Origin: Opeltia flavorubescens
Taxonomy: Eukaryota > Ascomycota > Lecanoromycetes > Teloschistales > Teloschistaceae
Direction: 5' to 3'
Assembly (NCBI GenBank): GCA_000442125.1
Contig: KE546976.1
Coordinates: 682,001 to 746,000 of the forward strand
DNA: 64,000 nucleotides
The number at the start of each line of letters is the position of its first letter. Position 1 is the first letter of the stretch. Made by a program: the position numbers and the translations under genes. Under the pieces are notes generated by a model. The model made no database searches. It was given only the letters and a program-made list of their open reading frames with translations, and was not told the origin of the DNA. Of this stretch, positions 29,196-37,873 are shown in pieces.

Positions 29196-29208
29196 ATTCC
29201 GACGAGTA
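29196..29208 (-). repeat. right terminal inverted repeat of the 8.9-kb element
   Basis: Reverse complement reads TACTCGTCGGAAT. Just inside it lie CCTATATTGGGTTGG and GACCTAACCCG words echoing the left subterminal region. Gypsy copy 2 resumes immediately after AATATTAT. Confidence 0.65.
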
Positions 29209-30551
29209 AATATTATAATATAAAATTTAGATTTATATTATAATTAATAAATATAATTAATTTAATTTCCTATTTTTTTTTAAATAGTTATATTTGTAAT
29301 TAAATAAAATATTTATAATTTTATTTATTAATAATTTAATAGTATAAAAGTAATATTTATTAGATTTTTTTTTTTTTTTTTATTTTTATAAAAGTAATTA
29401 AATTTTTTATAATTTTTTTTATTATATTTTTAATAAGTAATTATTATTAATATATCGCTATTTTTATAAAATCCGCGGCTATTATTTAAACTATATTTTT
29501 AAAAATTATACTAGCCTTTATAATTTCCGCGATTAATTATTATTATATTTATATTAATCGCTGGTATAATAATATTAAATAGATTTTATTCTTTTTAATT
29601 ACTTTTATAATTTTTAAAATCCGATACTTTAATATTTATATTACTATAATTTGTATACGCCCGATATTATAATTAAATTAATTTAATTTTAATTATTTAA
29701 TCGATAATTCTTTAATATATTTTTTAAAGGTTAAATATTTTAAATATTTTATTAGCTATATTATTTTAAAGAGCGTTTTTTAAAATATTTAACTAGATAT
29801 AATTTAATAAATTTTTTTTTATATAATTTTTAAAGTTTTTTAAATATTTAATAAATAAAAAAATATTTTATCTATTATAGTACTTTATATTAAAATATTA
29901 GAATATTATTTTTCTATTATAAATAGTTTAAAAATCGAGTTAATTTAATAAAAATTTTAATTATTTCTTTTAAATTATTTTAAATCTAATATTTAAATTT
30001 ATTATTTTAATTTAATTTTATATATTTATTAAATAGCGACTAAAATAGTTTATTCTAAATAGAATTTTTAAAGTTTTTATTTTATATATAATTAAATAAA
30101 TATTAAAAATATATTTATATTCGCGTTTAAATAATATATATTTTATATAACTTTTATTTTTATATTAAATAAGGTTAAAAACTTTTAATTTCGATTTTTT
30201 ATTTATTTTTTATTTTTTAATACGTTTAAAATCGTTAATTAAAATTTTAAAAGCTTAATATTAATATATAATAACAAATAATTCTAGAGATTCTAATTTT
30301 TTTTTAATTTTTAATATTTTTAACCTTTTTTATTAATAAATTAAAGTTCGTTTTATTATAAAAACTTAAATTCCCGTATTTAAAATATCGTTAATAAATT
30401 TATTTATATTATTATTTTATAATATAACCGTATTTATTAATAATTATAATCTAATTATAAATATAATATTATTATTATTACCTCGTGCTATAGTTTCGCG
30501 ATATAATTAAATTATTTTTTATAAAAAATAAAAATATTAAAGTATAAAAAG

Positions 30552-30799
30552 GATATAATAATAAAAAAACGATATAAAAATATAAATAATAATTTAATAT
30601 TTTATTATTATATCTATAGAACTATATATAAAAAATATATATATATTAATATCTAAAAAGCTATAAATNTTAAANGGAATTNNTNTNANTATATANGCCC
30701 NCTTTTCTACTAGTATAATATAGCGATATAATATTTTAGCCGAAGTTATATAACGGTTCTATAATATTATAATAAACTAGATTATTATTAACTATAATA
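30552..30799 (-). repeat. LTR C (5' LTR of Gypsy copy 2)
   Basis: Third copy of the ~248-bp repeat, at the gag-side end of copy 2. It carries a cluster of ambiguous bases (N) at 30,669-30,701, exactly where the other two LTRs hold the GGAATTCC palindrome and a CCCC run. Confidence 0.85.
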
Positions 30800-31260
30800 T
30801 TTTTTTTATAAATATAATCGATATAAATTTTAAAAATTACTATAAACGTTTAATTTTATTTTAAAAATTATTTAATATATTTTTAGAATATTTCAATCTA
30901 AAAAGTAATTATAATAAAAATTAATATAATAATAAAATCGATTAAATTCTTTAAATTATTATAGAAAATATTTAAACCTTTACTAAAAGGATTAAAAACT
31001 AGAGTATATTTTAATTAATTTTATTAACCGAATATAAATATAAAAATTGTAGTTTAATAAATAAAAAAACGCTAAATCTATTTAAAAAATCTAATATAAT
31101 AAAATAATTAAATATATATATATACGGAAATTAATAATATTATATTTTATATAAATTACTTTTAATTATTACTATTTATTATATAATAAATATAAAATAA
31201 TTCTATTATATTAAAAATAAAAAACTATTTATCTATAGAATTTATAACTAAATAAATATA
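30800..31260. other. RIP-type AT-rich DNA, no gene
   Basis: Sequence with the same dinucleotide bias as the rest of the isochore. No repeat end, frame or RNA gene was recognised. It lies between LTR C and the GC-rich islet. Confidence 0.7.
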
Positions 31261-31378
31261 GGTGCTAAAAGGCGCTAAACCTAATTGGGTAAATTTACTT
31301 AAAAGGCCTCCTTCGGGCCACGGTGGCCATTCAGCCCTACCTGCCCTATTAGCCTTCTGCCCATGCGGTGTGGCCGCA
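31261..31378. other. GC-rich islet at the isochore boundary
   Basis: About 118 bases with ordinary or high GC, including GGCCTCC, GGGCCACGGTGGCC and several CA and TG dinucleotides, between two AT-rich stretches (the right one runs to about 31,490). It has no coding potential that I recognise. Because CA and TG survive here, this piece escaped RIP or arrived later. It could be a fragment of a young insertion or of a single-copy gene. The near-palindrome GGCCACGGTGGCC lies at its centre. Confidence 0.6.
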
Positions 31379-31490
31379 ATATATACAAATAAAAATATAA
31401 TACTTTAATTTCTCTATCGTATAATAGCTAATTTTATAATATATATAGAGCTATTTTAGTATAAAGCGCTCGCAATAGAATATTATCAAA

Positions 31491-31928
31491 TGGTAAATTT
31501 TAATTGCGTAAAGCTGAATTGTAATCGTTCTTGGTAGGACGCAGGTAACAAAAATTGCTCAACTTCGGCATTCGTCCGTGTGAAATTTTGGATAAATTAT
31601 ATGCCCAAAGCCGCTTTGCTGAAGTACAGTTTCCATCGCGGATTATAATGCTCCGGCGGACAATTGACGGCTAGCAGAAACCCGTTGGACATCTTCTGCG
31701 CCTTCATAGCCCGATTCGGTGTTTGCTGCTCATCCCAACGATGTCCACGACCATTCCACGTGCCAACCACCTTGCCACCCCATCTAAGCGCGATCAGCGA
31801 TTCTGATGAGTGCCTCTATTCAAACGAATGTGTTCGTCGAATGGAGGATTGAAGGGGTTTTATTCGAAGTTTTCCGGCGTCCAAGGAGAATTTTGGTGTT
31901 GAATGTTCATATTCATGGGGTCGAGCCC
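31491..31928. other. normal-GC DNA without a recognised gene
   Basis: Composition is that of the gene-rich half. Only short frames without recognisable similarity occur. It most likely holds the 3' region of the neighbouring minus-strand gene, whose stop codon is at 31,929-31,931. No RIP bias is visible, so the boundary is sharp. Confidence 0.6.
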
Positions 31929-32461
31929 TTAGACCGTATGTCGTTTAGGAATCGTGGAGCCTTTCCTCCCACGAGAATTGAAGAACATCGCAGGAGCTCG
32001 AGGTTTAGTTCTACTTTTTTTGCGCGGTTTGATGACACGCGACTGATTCCTCATGGTTGCTAGGTCTGTCGGATTTTCGCATGTTATGATCATTGAATTC
32101 GCTGAAGCAAAGGGTCAGTAGACATGTATCGAGGCAGGCCAGGGAGCTTTACAGTGATCTGTGGTTGACTTCATCTCTACGTTGCGCTCATGCTTGTAAT
32201 CGTCATTTGAAGATGATTGGGTGTCTGTCAATGGACGACATCTCAGCACTGCCCCGATAAACCTGCAGATATGGGGTGCAAACCAGCTAGTTGATTTGGT
32301 ATTATTGTGCTATCTCTTAGATCTGAGGGCCCTTTGCGTGATTGTTCAAGTAACTTTGCTGACAGCCTCTCTTTCCTGGCCTTTTCCACGGGTCCAAATG
32401 TATTGGATCGTAGTCGTGCCTTATTCGCTTTCTTAACGCTGGATCTCAATCCTTTAGCCAT
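31929..32461 (-). CDS. small basic DUF2423/Llp-like nucleolar protein
   Basis: The N-terminus MAKGLRSSVKKANKARLRS followed by FGPVEKARKERLSAKLLE is the hallmark of fungal DUF2423 proteins (yeast YBL028C, related to LLPH), small basic proteins linked to the nucleolus and pre-60S particles. Proposed exons, minus strand, are 32,461-32,263 and 32,101-31,929, joined by a 161-bp intron ending CTGACCCTTTGCTTCAG. This gives 123 residues. The last exon encodes a Lys/Arg-rich tail (KPRKKSRTKPRAP ... GRKGSTIPKRHTV), as in the family. The central part is poorly conserved, so the exact splice choice is less certain than the two ends. The gene stands about 440 bp from RIP-mutated DNA yet shows no decay. 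It is divergent from the SIZ-type gene, with a 408-bp shared promoter. Confidence 0.75.
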
Positions 32462-32869
32462 GTTCGACCTAGCCGATGCTAGAGGGTGCCACGTTTTAGA
32501 ATAGAATGTTCGTCCAATTCAAAGCAGATGGGTAGTATACATCATGTTGAATTATGATATGCGAAATAGGACGAGGAAGTGAGTGAACGGCGGGGAGCGG
32601 GAAAACAAGCGCCGATACGCCGGGTGCAATATCAACAGTATCACATCTGGTCACACCCAAATTCAATGCCATCAAAGAACAAGAGCAAAAGCATGAGCTG
32701 AAACGCTGGAAGAATGCTGATTGGTTCAGTAAGCAACGGAGCTCAGTGATTCCGAATTCAATGCACGAATGCCCAATATCGAGCCTCGTTCCTAACCTCG
32801 ACCGGTTCGAAAAGCAATAGCTAGAAACATAGATCCAAGTCTTCGGGCTATCGTTTGAACGTAACCAAC
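32462..32869. promoter_or_regulatory. 408-bp divergent intergenic region
   Basis: It lies between the start codons of the DUF2423 gene (-) and the SIZ-type gene (+), so it must hold both promoters. An ATTGG box (inverted CCAAT) occurs near 32,729. No further element could be assigned. Confidence 0.6.
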
Positions 32870-34864
32870 ATGGCAACTCTATCTCCACTCGACACTCATC
32901 TCGCAGACCAGAAAGTCAAGACTCTCGTTAATGCGCAGCTGAAAATCATCTTGAAAAGGGAAAAACTGCCGGTTTCAGGTCTTAAAGCTGCGATGCAAAA
33001 TCGAATCATTGACCGTAAGCTCCCAAAATCCTCCACCAGCTGGAATAAATTCTGGTTCTATAAGGAAGACCCTAGGCAGCAGCATGTGAGCTGATTCTGA
33101 TCGATTTTCCCTCAGAGCTTCACAATCATGCTAGGAATCGGGACATCGAAAAGCTAAATCGACTCAAGGGCTTTATCAATAACCCCGACGCTCTGCAATC
33201 TTCAGCCTCTTCTATGCCTTCCCATCATGTATCGTATCAGGACTTCTCCACTTCCAGCCAAGGCTTGAACCTGCCGCCTGTCATGCACCCGGGAACCCCC
33301 CTGCCAGGTACGAATCAAGCTTAGGTGATTGCATCCCTACATTCGGCTTATAACAGTTCAGTGAAGCCTATATTCAAGGAGAGCCCTTTTTACACGGTTA
33401 TAGAGCCACTGACTAGTGTACAAGAATGCAAAGGTCAGTCGATCTGAAAGCATTTGGAAGACTAATGTGTTTTAACTCCCATGATTGACTTTCCAGTGCT
33501 AGTGCGAGAAGCCACCAGAGATCAGGTCGAATGCAAGATCACACTTCGATCAGATGTCACGGACAAACTCAATAACGACCCCAATGCCAGAGTGATGGTC
33601 TTCTGCGCTTCAGAACCTATCTCTCACTTCTCGAAAGTTGATATTGCTTTTCCCCATCAGGTCGAAATTAAAGTGAACATGGATGAGGTGAAGGCCAACC
33701 TTAGGGGTCTAAAAAATCGGCCAGGGTCGACTAGACCTGCGGATATTACAAATCTGCTTCGAAAAAGAGCGAATTATGAGAACGCTCTGAGTCTCACTTA
33801 CGCGTTGACCCACAAGGTGAGTCTTCAACGTCCACAAGCATTCTCAATTTTAGCAAGGCACCCTTTCCCTTAATTAAGTCAATTTTATCAGCTGATTGCT
33901 CTAATTGCAATAAGAAATTCTACTTCGTCATCAATCTTGTAACACAACATTCTATCGAAGAGCTTGTTACCAAGCTTCAGTCTGGTAAAAGCATCTCTAA
34001 GGCACAAGTCATACGAGAGAGTAAGTCTTCTTCGTTCTGTCTTTGACGACCTGCTCATACTCGTCTAAAAGTGATAAACAAATCTCAGGACTGCGATGTC
34101 CAGGCGACCGCTGCCAAAATGTCTCTGAAGTGCCCTTTGTCCACCTTACGAATAGATGTACCCTGTCGCTCGACTGTCTGTACGCACAATCAATGCTTTG
34201 ACGCATCGTCTTTTCTTCAACTCCAGGAGCAAGCCCCCACTTGGACTTGCCCAGTGTGTAACAAGCTAGTGAGCTTCGAGGCGCTGGAGATTGACTTGTC
34301 TGTTAATCCTAGTCAACTGCTGCAGCATATTTTTTCTGACCACATCGACGTAGATACGTCGACGATATACTCAAAACTACCCCGAGGTTCGTTGACCAGG
34401 TGACTGTACAACCGGACGGGAAATGGTCCAGGACTGCGGAAGGCTCACCCCCCCCTCGTCAAAGCCACGATAGTAGTGAAGACGACGAAGAACTGATTGA
34501 GATCAAAGATCCACCGCGTCTTAGCGCTGTCAAGCACGAAAGCAATAATGGAGCGAGTTACATGAGGACACCACCGGCTTCTTCAAGAGAACAGTCGTCT
34601 TCATCCGTACCACCGCTGTCAACTGGGGCGAAGCGACCTGCAAGCGCAGTCATTGATCTTACTAGTGATAACGAGGATGAAGATGGTCTAAGGTTGTCAA
34701 AGAGGCCGGCCATGCCGATGTGTCCGTCCAGACCAAACTACGCTCCGCTAGACAAGACTCAGCTTCCATCGAGGGCAGGAAGCTCCACTACTTTCAATTC
34801 GTATGTCACTAATCCAATATCCAAGCCGAACTACTTTCATGGCGGTTATTCCCGCCCATCCTGA
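32870..34864 (+). CDS. siz1: SUMO E3 ligase, SIZ/PIAS family
   Basis: This family transfers SUMO from Ubc9 to nuclear substrates. Exons: 32,870-33,014; 33,116-33,307; 33,362-33,433; 33,497-33,816; 33,915-34,020; 34,072-34,297; 34,354-34,864 (523 aa, frame closes). A SAP DNA-binding domain lies at about residues 8-48. A PINIT domain spans about 113-278 and starts with VKPIFKESPFYTVIEPL. The SP-RING at about 295-342 has the CPLST...C.H.QCFD...W.CPVC ligand pattern. After the family motif VDQVTVQPDGKW, the acidic C-terminus holds a SUMO-interacting motif (VIDLTSD, about residues 443-450). An apparent frame break near 34,300-34,400 is resolved by a 56-bp intron with a TCTGAC branch site. Start at 32,870 is the first ATG of the SAP-encoding frame. 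Length fits the family. Confidence 0.93.
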
Positions 34865-35813
34865 ATTGAATCACCACGAGTCATCATGTCCCGATAGCTC
34901 GTTATGTATGTTACGGCGTCAAGTAGAGGCGTGGTCAAGGGATCCTTTAGGAAGCGAAGGTGTTATAGGCGTCAAAGTTGATATTAGGCTTTTTCGCCGA
35001 GCAAACCCTGATTGGAACTTGGCAGTCCACAAAATTCCCTGATCTGTGGGTCTGGTATTCAAAATTTCCGCTTATCTTCAGCTTAGATTGGCTTCGTGTT
35101 CAGCTAATGCTGTCCTATCTAAAGATCACATCGCAGTCTATCGTACCACCATAAGTGACACTGAATCAAATTTCGAAGCCGCTTCTTAGAAATTTCGTTT
35201 GCTAGTGGAGAGTTAGGCCCTACTATTGCAGTAACGAAGCTAAGATATATTATGACCCTGTGGGGAAAAGGCCAATGGAAATTCTCTTGCACTTTCCCTA
35301 ACTGTGAGCAAATCTCTTCGACCTAGACACCCTTCTTCACTCCTTCATCCTATCCATCCATTTTTCATTCGAAACTCTCATAGTATATACTTTAAGTTGA
35401 GATCTCATAATTAAATAGAGCGATCACGTGAAAATGAAGATTTGATCGCACCTGCGGTAACAGATGTTCAGATTTTTCATTGATCAAGTCAATCCTGGAT
35501 CGTGGTATTAATCTATTAACCCCTAGATGATGTGTAAGCGTGCAGAACACCGAATTATCTTCATTGTCTAAGGACATCCCTCCGTTCCTTGAAACCGATA
35601 TTTGCACACTCAAATGATCAGGTTATTCATGTTGCAGGAAAATAAGGAAAGAAATGGGGAAAGAAAACGGGGGAAACGTGAATTATCACTTGAGGAGACG
35701 AATCAATATGATGAGAATATATCAAGCTGATAACTATATCCTAATTTATTTAAATCTCTTCGTTGGAAAGCCTAGTAAATCCACCCAGTATGCTTCCAGC
35801 TTGTGGTAATGGA
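34865..35813. other. convergent intergenic region, no gene seen
   Basis: It separates the 3' ends of the SIZ-type gene (+) and the mannosyltransferase gene (-). Only short frames without similarity occur. It presumably holds the two 3' UTRs and terminators. Confidence 0.6.
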
Positions 35814-37190
35814 CTAGATCTGATTATCTTTCCCAGGGCTAACATTGAATCCCTCGTATGGTAATATCCATTGTGGTTCTGCATAACTGGGTATAGGACA
35901 TTTAATTCGGGAAGGGGGCCTTTCCTCCCAATCAATCAACTCTTGTAGCCCCGCATTGGGCTCACTATCGTGCACGTGGTCCTCAACGTAGCCTTGCGAC
36001 CGCTTGATAGCGATACTTGCGTTTTGACTGTACGCCACCCACACGCTCGGCACCACGAATATCTTTCCAAAGCCATTGGCCCAGAAGTCTTTGCATAAAA
36101 GAGTCGGTTCGCCCATATAACACTCGTCCGCAAAATTCCTCCGGAAACGAATGCTCTTTTCTAAGAAAGGTTTCACGCTCATGACCGCCATACCGTTCCA
36201 GCAAGAGAAGACCTGGAATGGCAGGTGAGCATTCAGCCTACGCTTGGCCATAGCATCATCCCAAAGAAGATTCTTAGCGTATTTCCAGAGACCAGATGGC
36301 GGTATCTCGAAAAAGATATCGCCAGTCATGCTTCGGGCAACCCAGACGTCGTAGAAAAGGCCATCGTCCGAATAGTCCATTGGGCAAGCCATATCAGCTC
36401 CTTGAACTCGACGTTGATGGATGAGCTCTAAGATATCATTCGGGCAAAGAGAAATGTCGTTGATGAATATGATGGTCGTCTCTTCACTGTCGAATTGAGC
36501 TTCGTCCTTCAATAGAGGGGCGAGTGCGAGATTCCTCAACTTAGATAAAGTTTCAATCCGATCATTGGTTTCGCTCTTTGAGTCCATGCTGCTCTGGACC
36601 AGAGAGTATGGAAATCCCAGTTCTTCGGCTTTAGTCTTTAAAGCAAGAAGGAACTTCGATGTTCCATCGGTAGATCTACCTTCGACGATGGAAAGATAGC
36701 AGTACTTCGGACCTAGAAACTTAATAGTCTGCAAAATGCTGGTTAGCAGCTGAGGCATGACGCTTGCAGCTTGGAAGAGATCAAGTGCGAAGAAAAATCT
36801 GGGTTTTGGCAAGGCGAAAGAGCGCAAGTGAGCGTAACGGTCCTCTAATGGCTCACGACAGTCGAGATGAGGTAAATTGCCGAAGTCGGGTTCAAGGATA
36901 CTTCGCAGACCCGATTGCATTGTCTGGCTTTTAGTAATGGCACCTGATACAGCACCTTCTGTGTCGAGCATTGCCAATGCCGATGCCGCTGCTTTTACAG
37001 CATCCTTGGTTCGGTTTTCTGGTCCTGCGGTTTTGTACGCGAATGGGTAAGAAGAGAGATAGGGTACGTTAAGGTTCGATAGAGTAATGCAGCGGGAGGA
37101 GGAGCAAAATTGCCACAAGACAATGATAGCAAGGATTGCCTTTAAGACGACACGGAATCCGAGTCTCGGCGATGAGTTTACGAGAGCCAT
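35814..37190 (-). CDS. GT69 (CMT1/CAP59-like) alpha-1,3-mannosyltransferase
   Basis: Single-exon gene of 458 aa. A short cytosolic N-terminus is followed by a hydrophobic anchor (about residues 12-32, VVLKAILAIIVLWQF), so it should be a type II Golgi membrane protein. The body matches glycosyltransferase family 69, whose founding members Cmt1 and Cap59 act in Cryptococcus glycan synthesis. Diagnostic parts are the SIVEGRSTDGT segment, the FINDISLCPNDILELI segment (acidic residues likely bind metal and nucleotide sugar), ACPMDYSDDGLFYD, the Cys-Trp-Asn-Gly segment FSCWNGMAVM and the C-terminal VAYS region. In ascomycetes this family is thought to build cell-wall or secreted mannans; the exact acceptor is unknown. 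It is divergent from GPI7, another cell-wall pathway gene. Confidence 0.88.
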   Translation of the reverse strand: MALVNSSPRLGFRVVLKAILAIIVLWQFCSSSRCITLSNLNVPYLSSYPFAYKTAGPENRTKDAVKAAASALAMLDTEGAVSGAITKSQTMQSGLRSILEPDFGNLPHLDCREPLEDRYAHLRSFALPKPRFFFALDLFQAASVMPQLLTSILQTIKFLGPKYCYLSIVEGRSTDGTSKFLLALKTKAEELGFPYSLVQSSMDSKSETNDRIETLSKLRNLALAPLLKDEAQFDSEETTIIFINDISLCPNDILELIHQRRVQGADMACPMDYSDDGLFYDVWVARSMTGDIFFEIPPSGLWKYAKNLLWDDAMAKRRLNAHLPFQVFSCWNGMAVMSVKPFLEKSIRFRRNFADECYMGEPTLLCKDFWANGFGKIFVVPSVWVAYSQNASIAIKRSQGYVEDHVHDSEPNAGLQELIDWEERPPSRIKCPIPSYAEPQWILPYEGFNVSPGKDNQI

Positions 37191-37873
37191 ATTGGAAGAA
37201 AGCCATCAGTGCAGAGATGGTAGGAGAAGAACTTAAAAGCTCGTGTACGTAGACAAAGTCGTCTCAGACGAGCTGATGCATTTAGCCGCAAAAACTGTGG
37301 TTAGGAAAAATCGCCTACTAATATCATTGGCAGGCGTGGTGCTGATTAGTCCCGTCGGATAATTTTTGAAACGTTCGAAGATGAAGTGGGAGGTAGAAGG
37401 TGGAACAGAGAATAGATCGCTACATATTTATGGACCCGATCTCCTCAACCCCAGTTGCAAAGGTTTACCCTTGATTTTAATGATACCCCTTCCATGTAGA
37501 TAGATTTGGTGTTTGAGGCTGTTATTATTGTAGAAGTAATTGCGCCAACTCCGATAGAATGAATGCTGATTAGGAAGGCAAGAAATCTGGATGATCGCGA
37601 GCATCTTCCGGTATTCGGCCTTGCCACTATGCCTATCTAGGATCATACTGTGCCCCTTTCATGATGCGTTTTTGATATTTTACTAGTGACGAAGGAAAGG
37701 AGAGACGAAGTCCCATTCACGACCGCGAACGTTCCGGAGTCCAGAGCAACCTAAGTATCAGAAAAAAACCCAATACTGCATTACTTGAAGCCCGCCGAAC
37801 CTATCTCGTATACTATACATAGCCGGGCAAGTGATCAATTTATTGGTATTGAAAATGACCTGAGACTTTGATC
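37191..37873. promoter_or_regulatory. 683-bp divergent intergenic region
   Basis: Shared upstream region of the GT69 mannosyltransferase (-) and GPI7 (+). No frame with similarity was found. Both neighbours act on cell-surface glycans in the secretory pathway, so joint control from this region is conceivable, but no specific binding site was recognised. Confidence 0.55.

Larger units (their letters stand above)
20334..29208. mobile_element. 8.9-kb TIR DNA transposon (hAT-like structure) nested in Gypsy copy 2
   Basis: The left end begins TCCTCGTTGGAAT and the right end, reverse complemented, begins TACTCGTCGGAAT, so the termini are short imperfect inverted repeats. The uninterrupted homologous site in copy 1 (about 16,610-16,630) lets the flanks be compared: AGTATTAT on the left and AATATTAT on the right look like an 8-bp target duplication with one G/A difference. 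Eight-base duplications are typical of hAT elements (also P and Merlin). No transposase could be recognised because of RIP decay. At 8.9 kb it is long for a fungal hAT and may itself contain further insertions. Family assignment is inference. Confidence 0.65.
18258..30551 (-). mobile_element. Ty3/Gypsy copy 2, truncated and split by a DNA transposon
   Basis: The segments 18,258-20,333 and 29,209-30,551 align in order with about 14,545-17,965 of copy 1, including the RT region (near 19,320-19,640) and the gag-side region. The break falls at the point matching about 16,622 in copy 1, where 8.9 kb of unrelated DNA is inserted. The copy begins in the middle of pol and lacks the integrase region, so it is truncated at its 3' side, where LTR B of copy 1 now sits. 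Divergence between the copies is largely C/T and G/A, as RIP predicts. Confidence 0.85.
1..31490. other. AT-rich isochore with RIP signature, gene-free
   Basis: The whole stretch is made of A and T with scattered CG-containing words. CA and TG dinucleotides are almost missing while TA is very frequent and CG is kept, which is the known footprint of repeat-induced point mutation acting on CpA in repeated DNA. No open reading frame of useful length exists on either strand. Translations of retrotransposon domains can still be followed but are full of stops. The composition changes abruptly between about 31,260 and 31,490, after which normal-GC genes begin. Seen directly: the composition and the lack of frames. 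Inferred: RIP as the cause, and heterochromatin in the living cell. Confidence 0.93.

Noticed and set aside
32496-32888. 130-codon minus-strand frame overlapping the SIZ start
   Set aside because: It covers the divergent promoter and the SAP exon in antisense and shows no similarity.
34298-34403. Apparent frameshift and stop just after the SP-RING of the SIZ-type gene
   Set aside because: A 56-bp intron with donor GTCTGT, branch TTCTGAC and acceptor GTAG restores a continuous frame into the conserved DDILKTTPRFVDQV segment.
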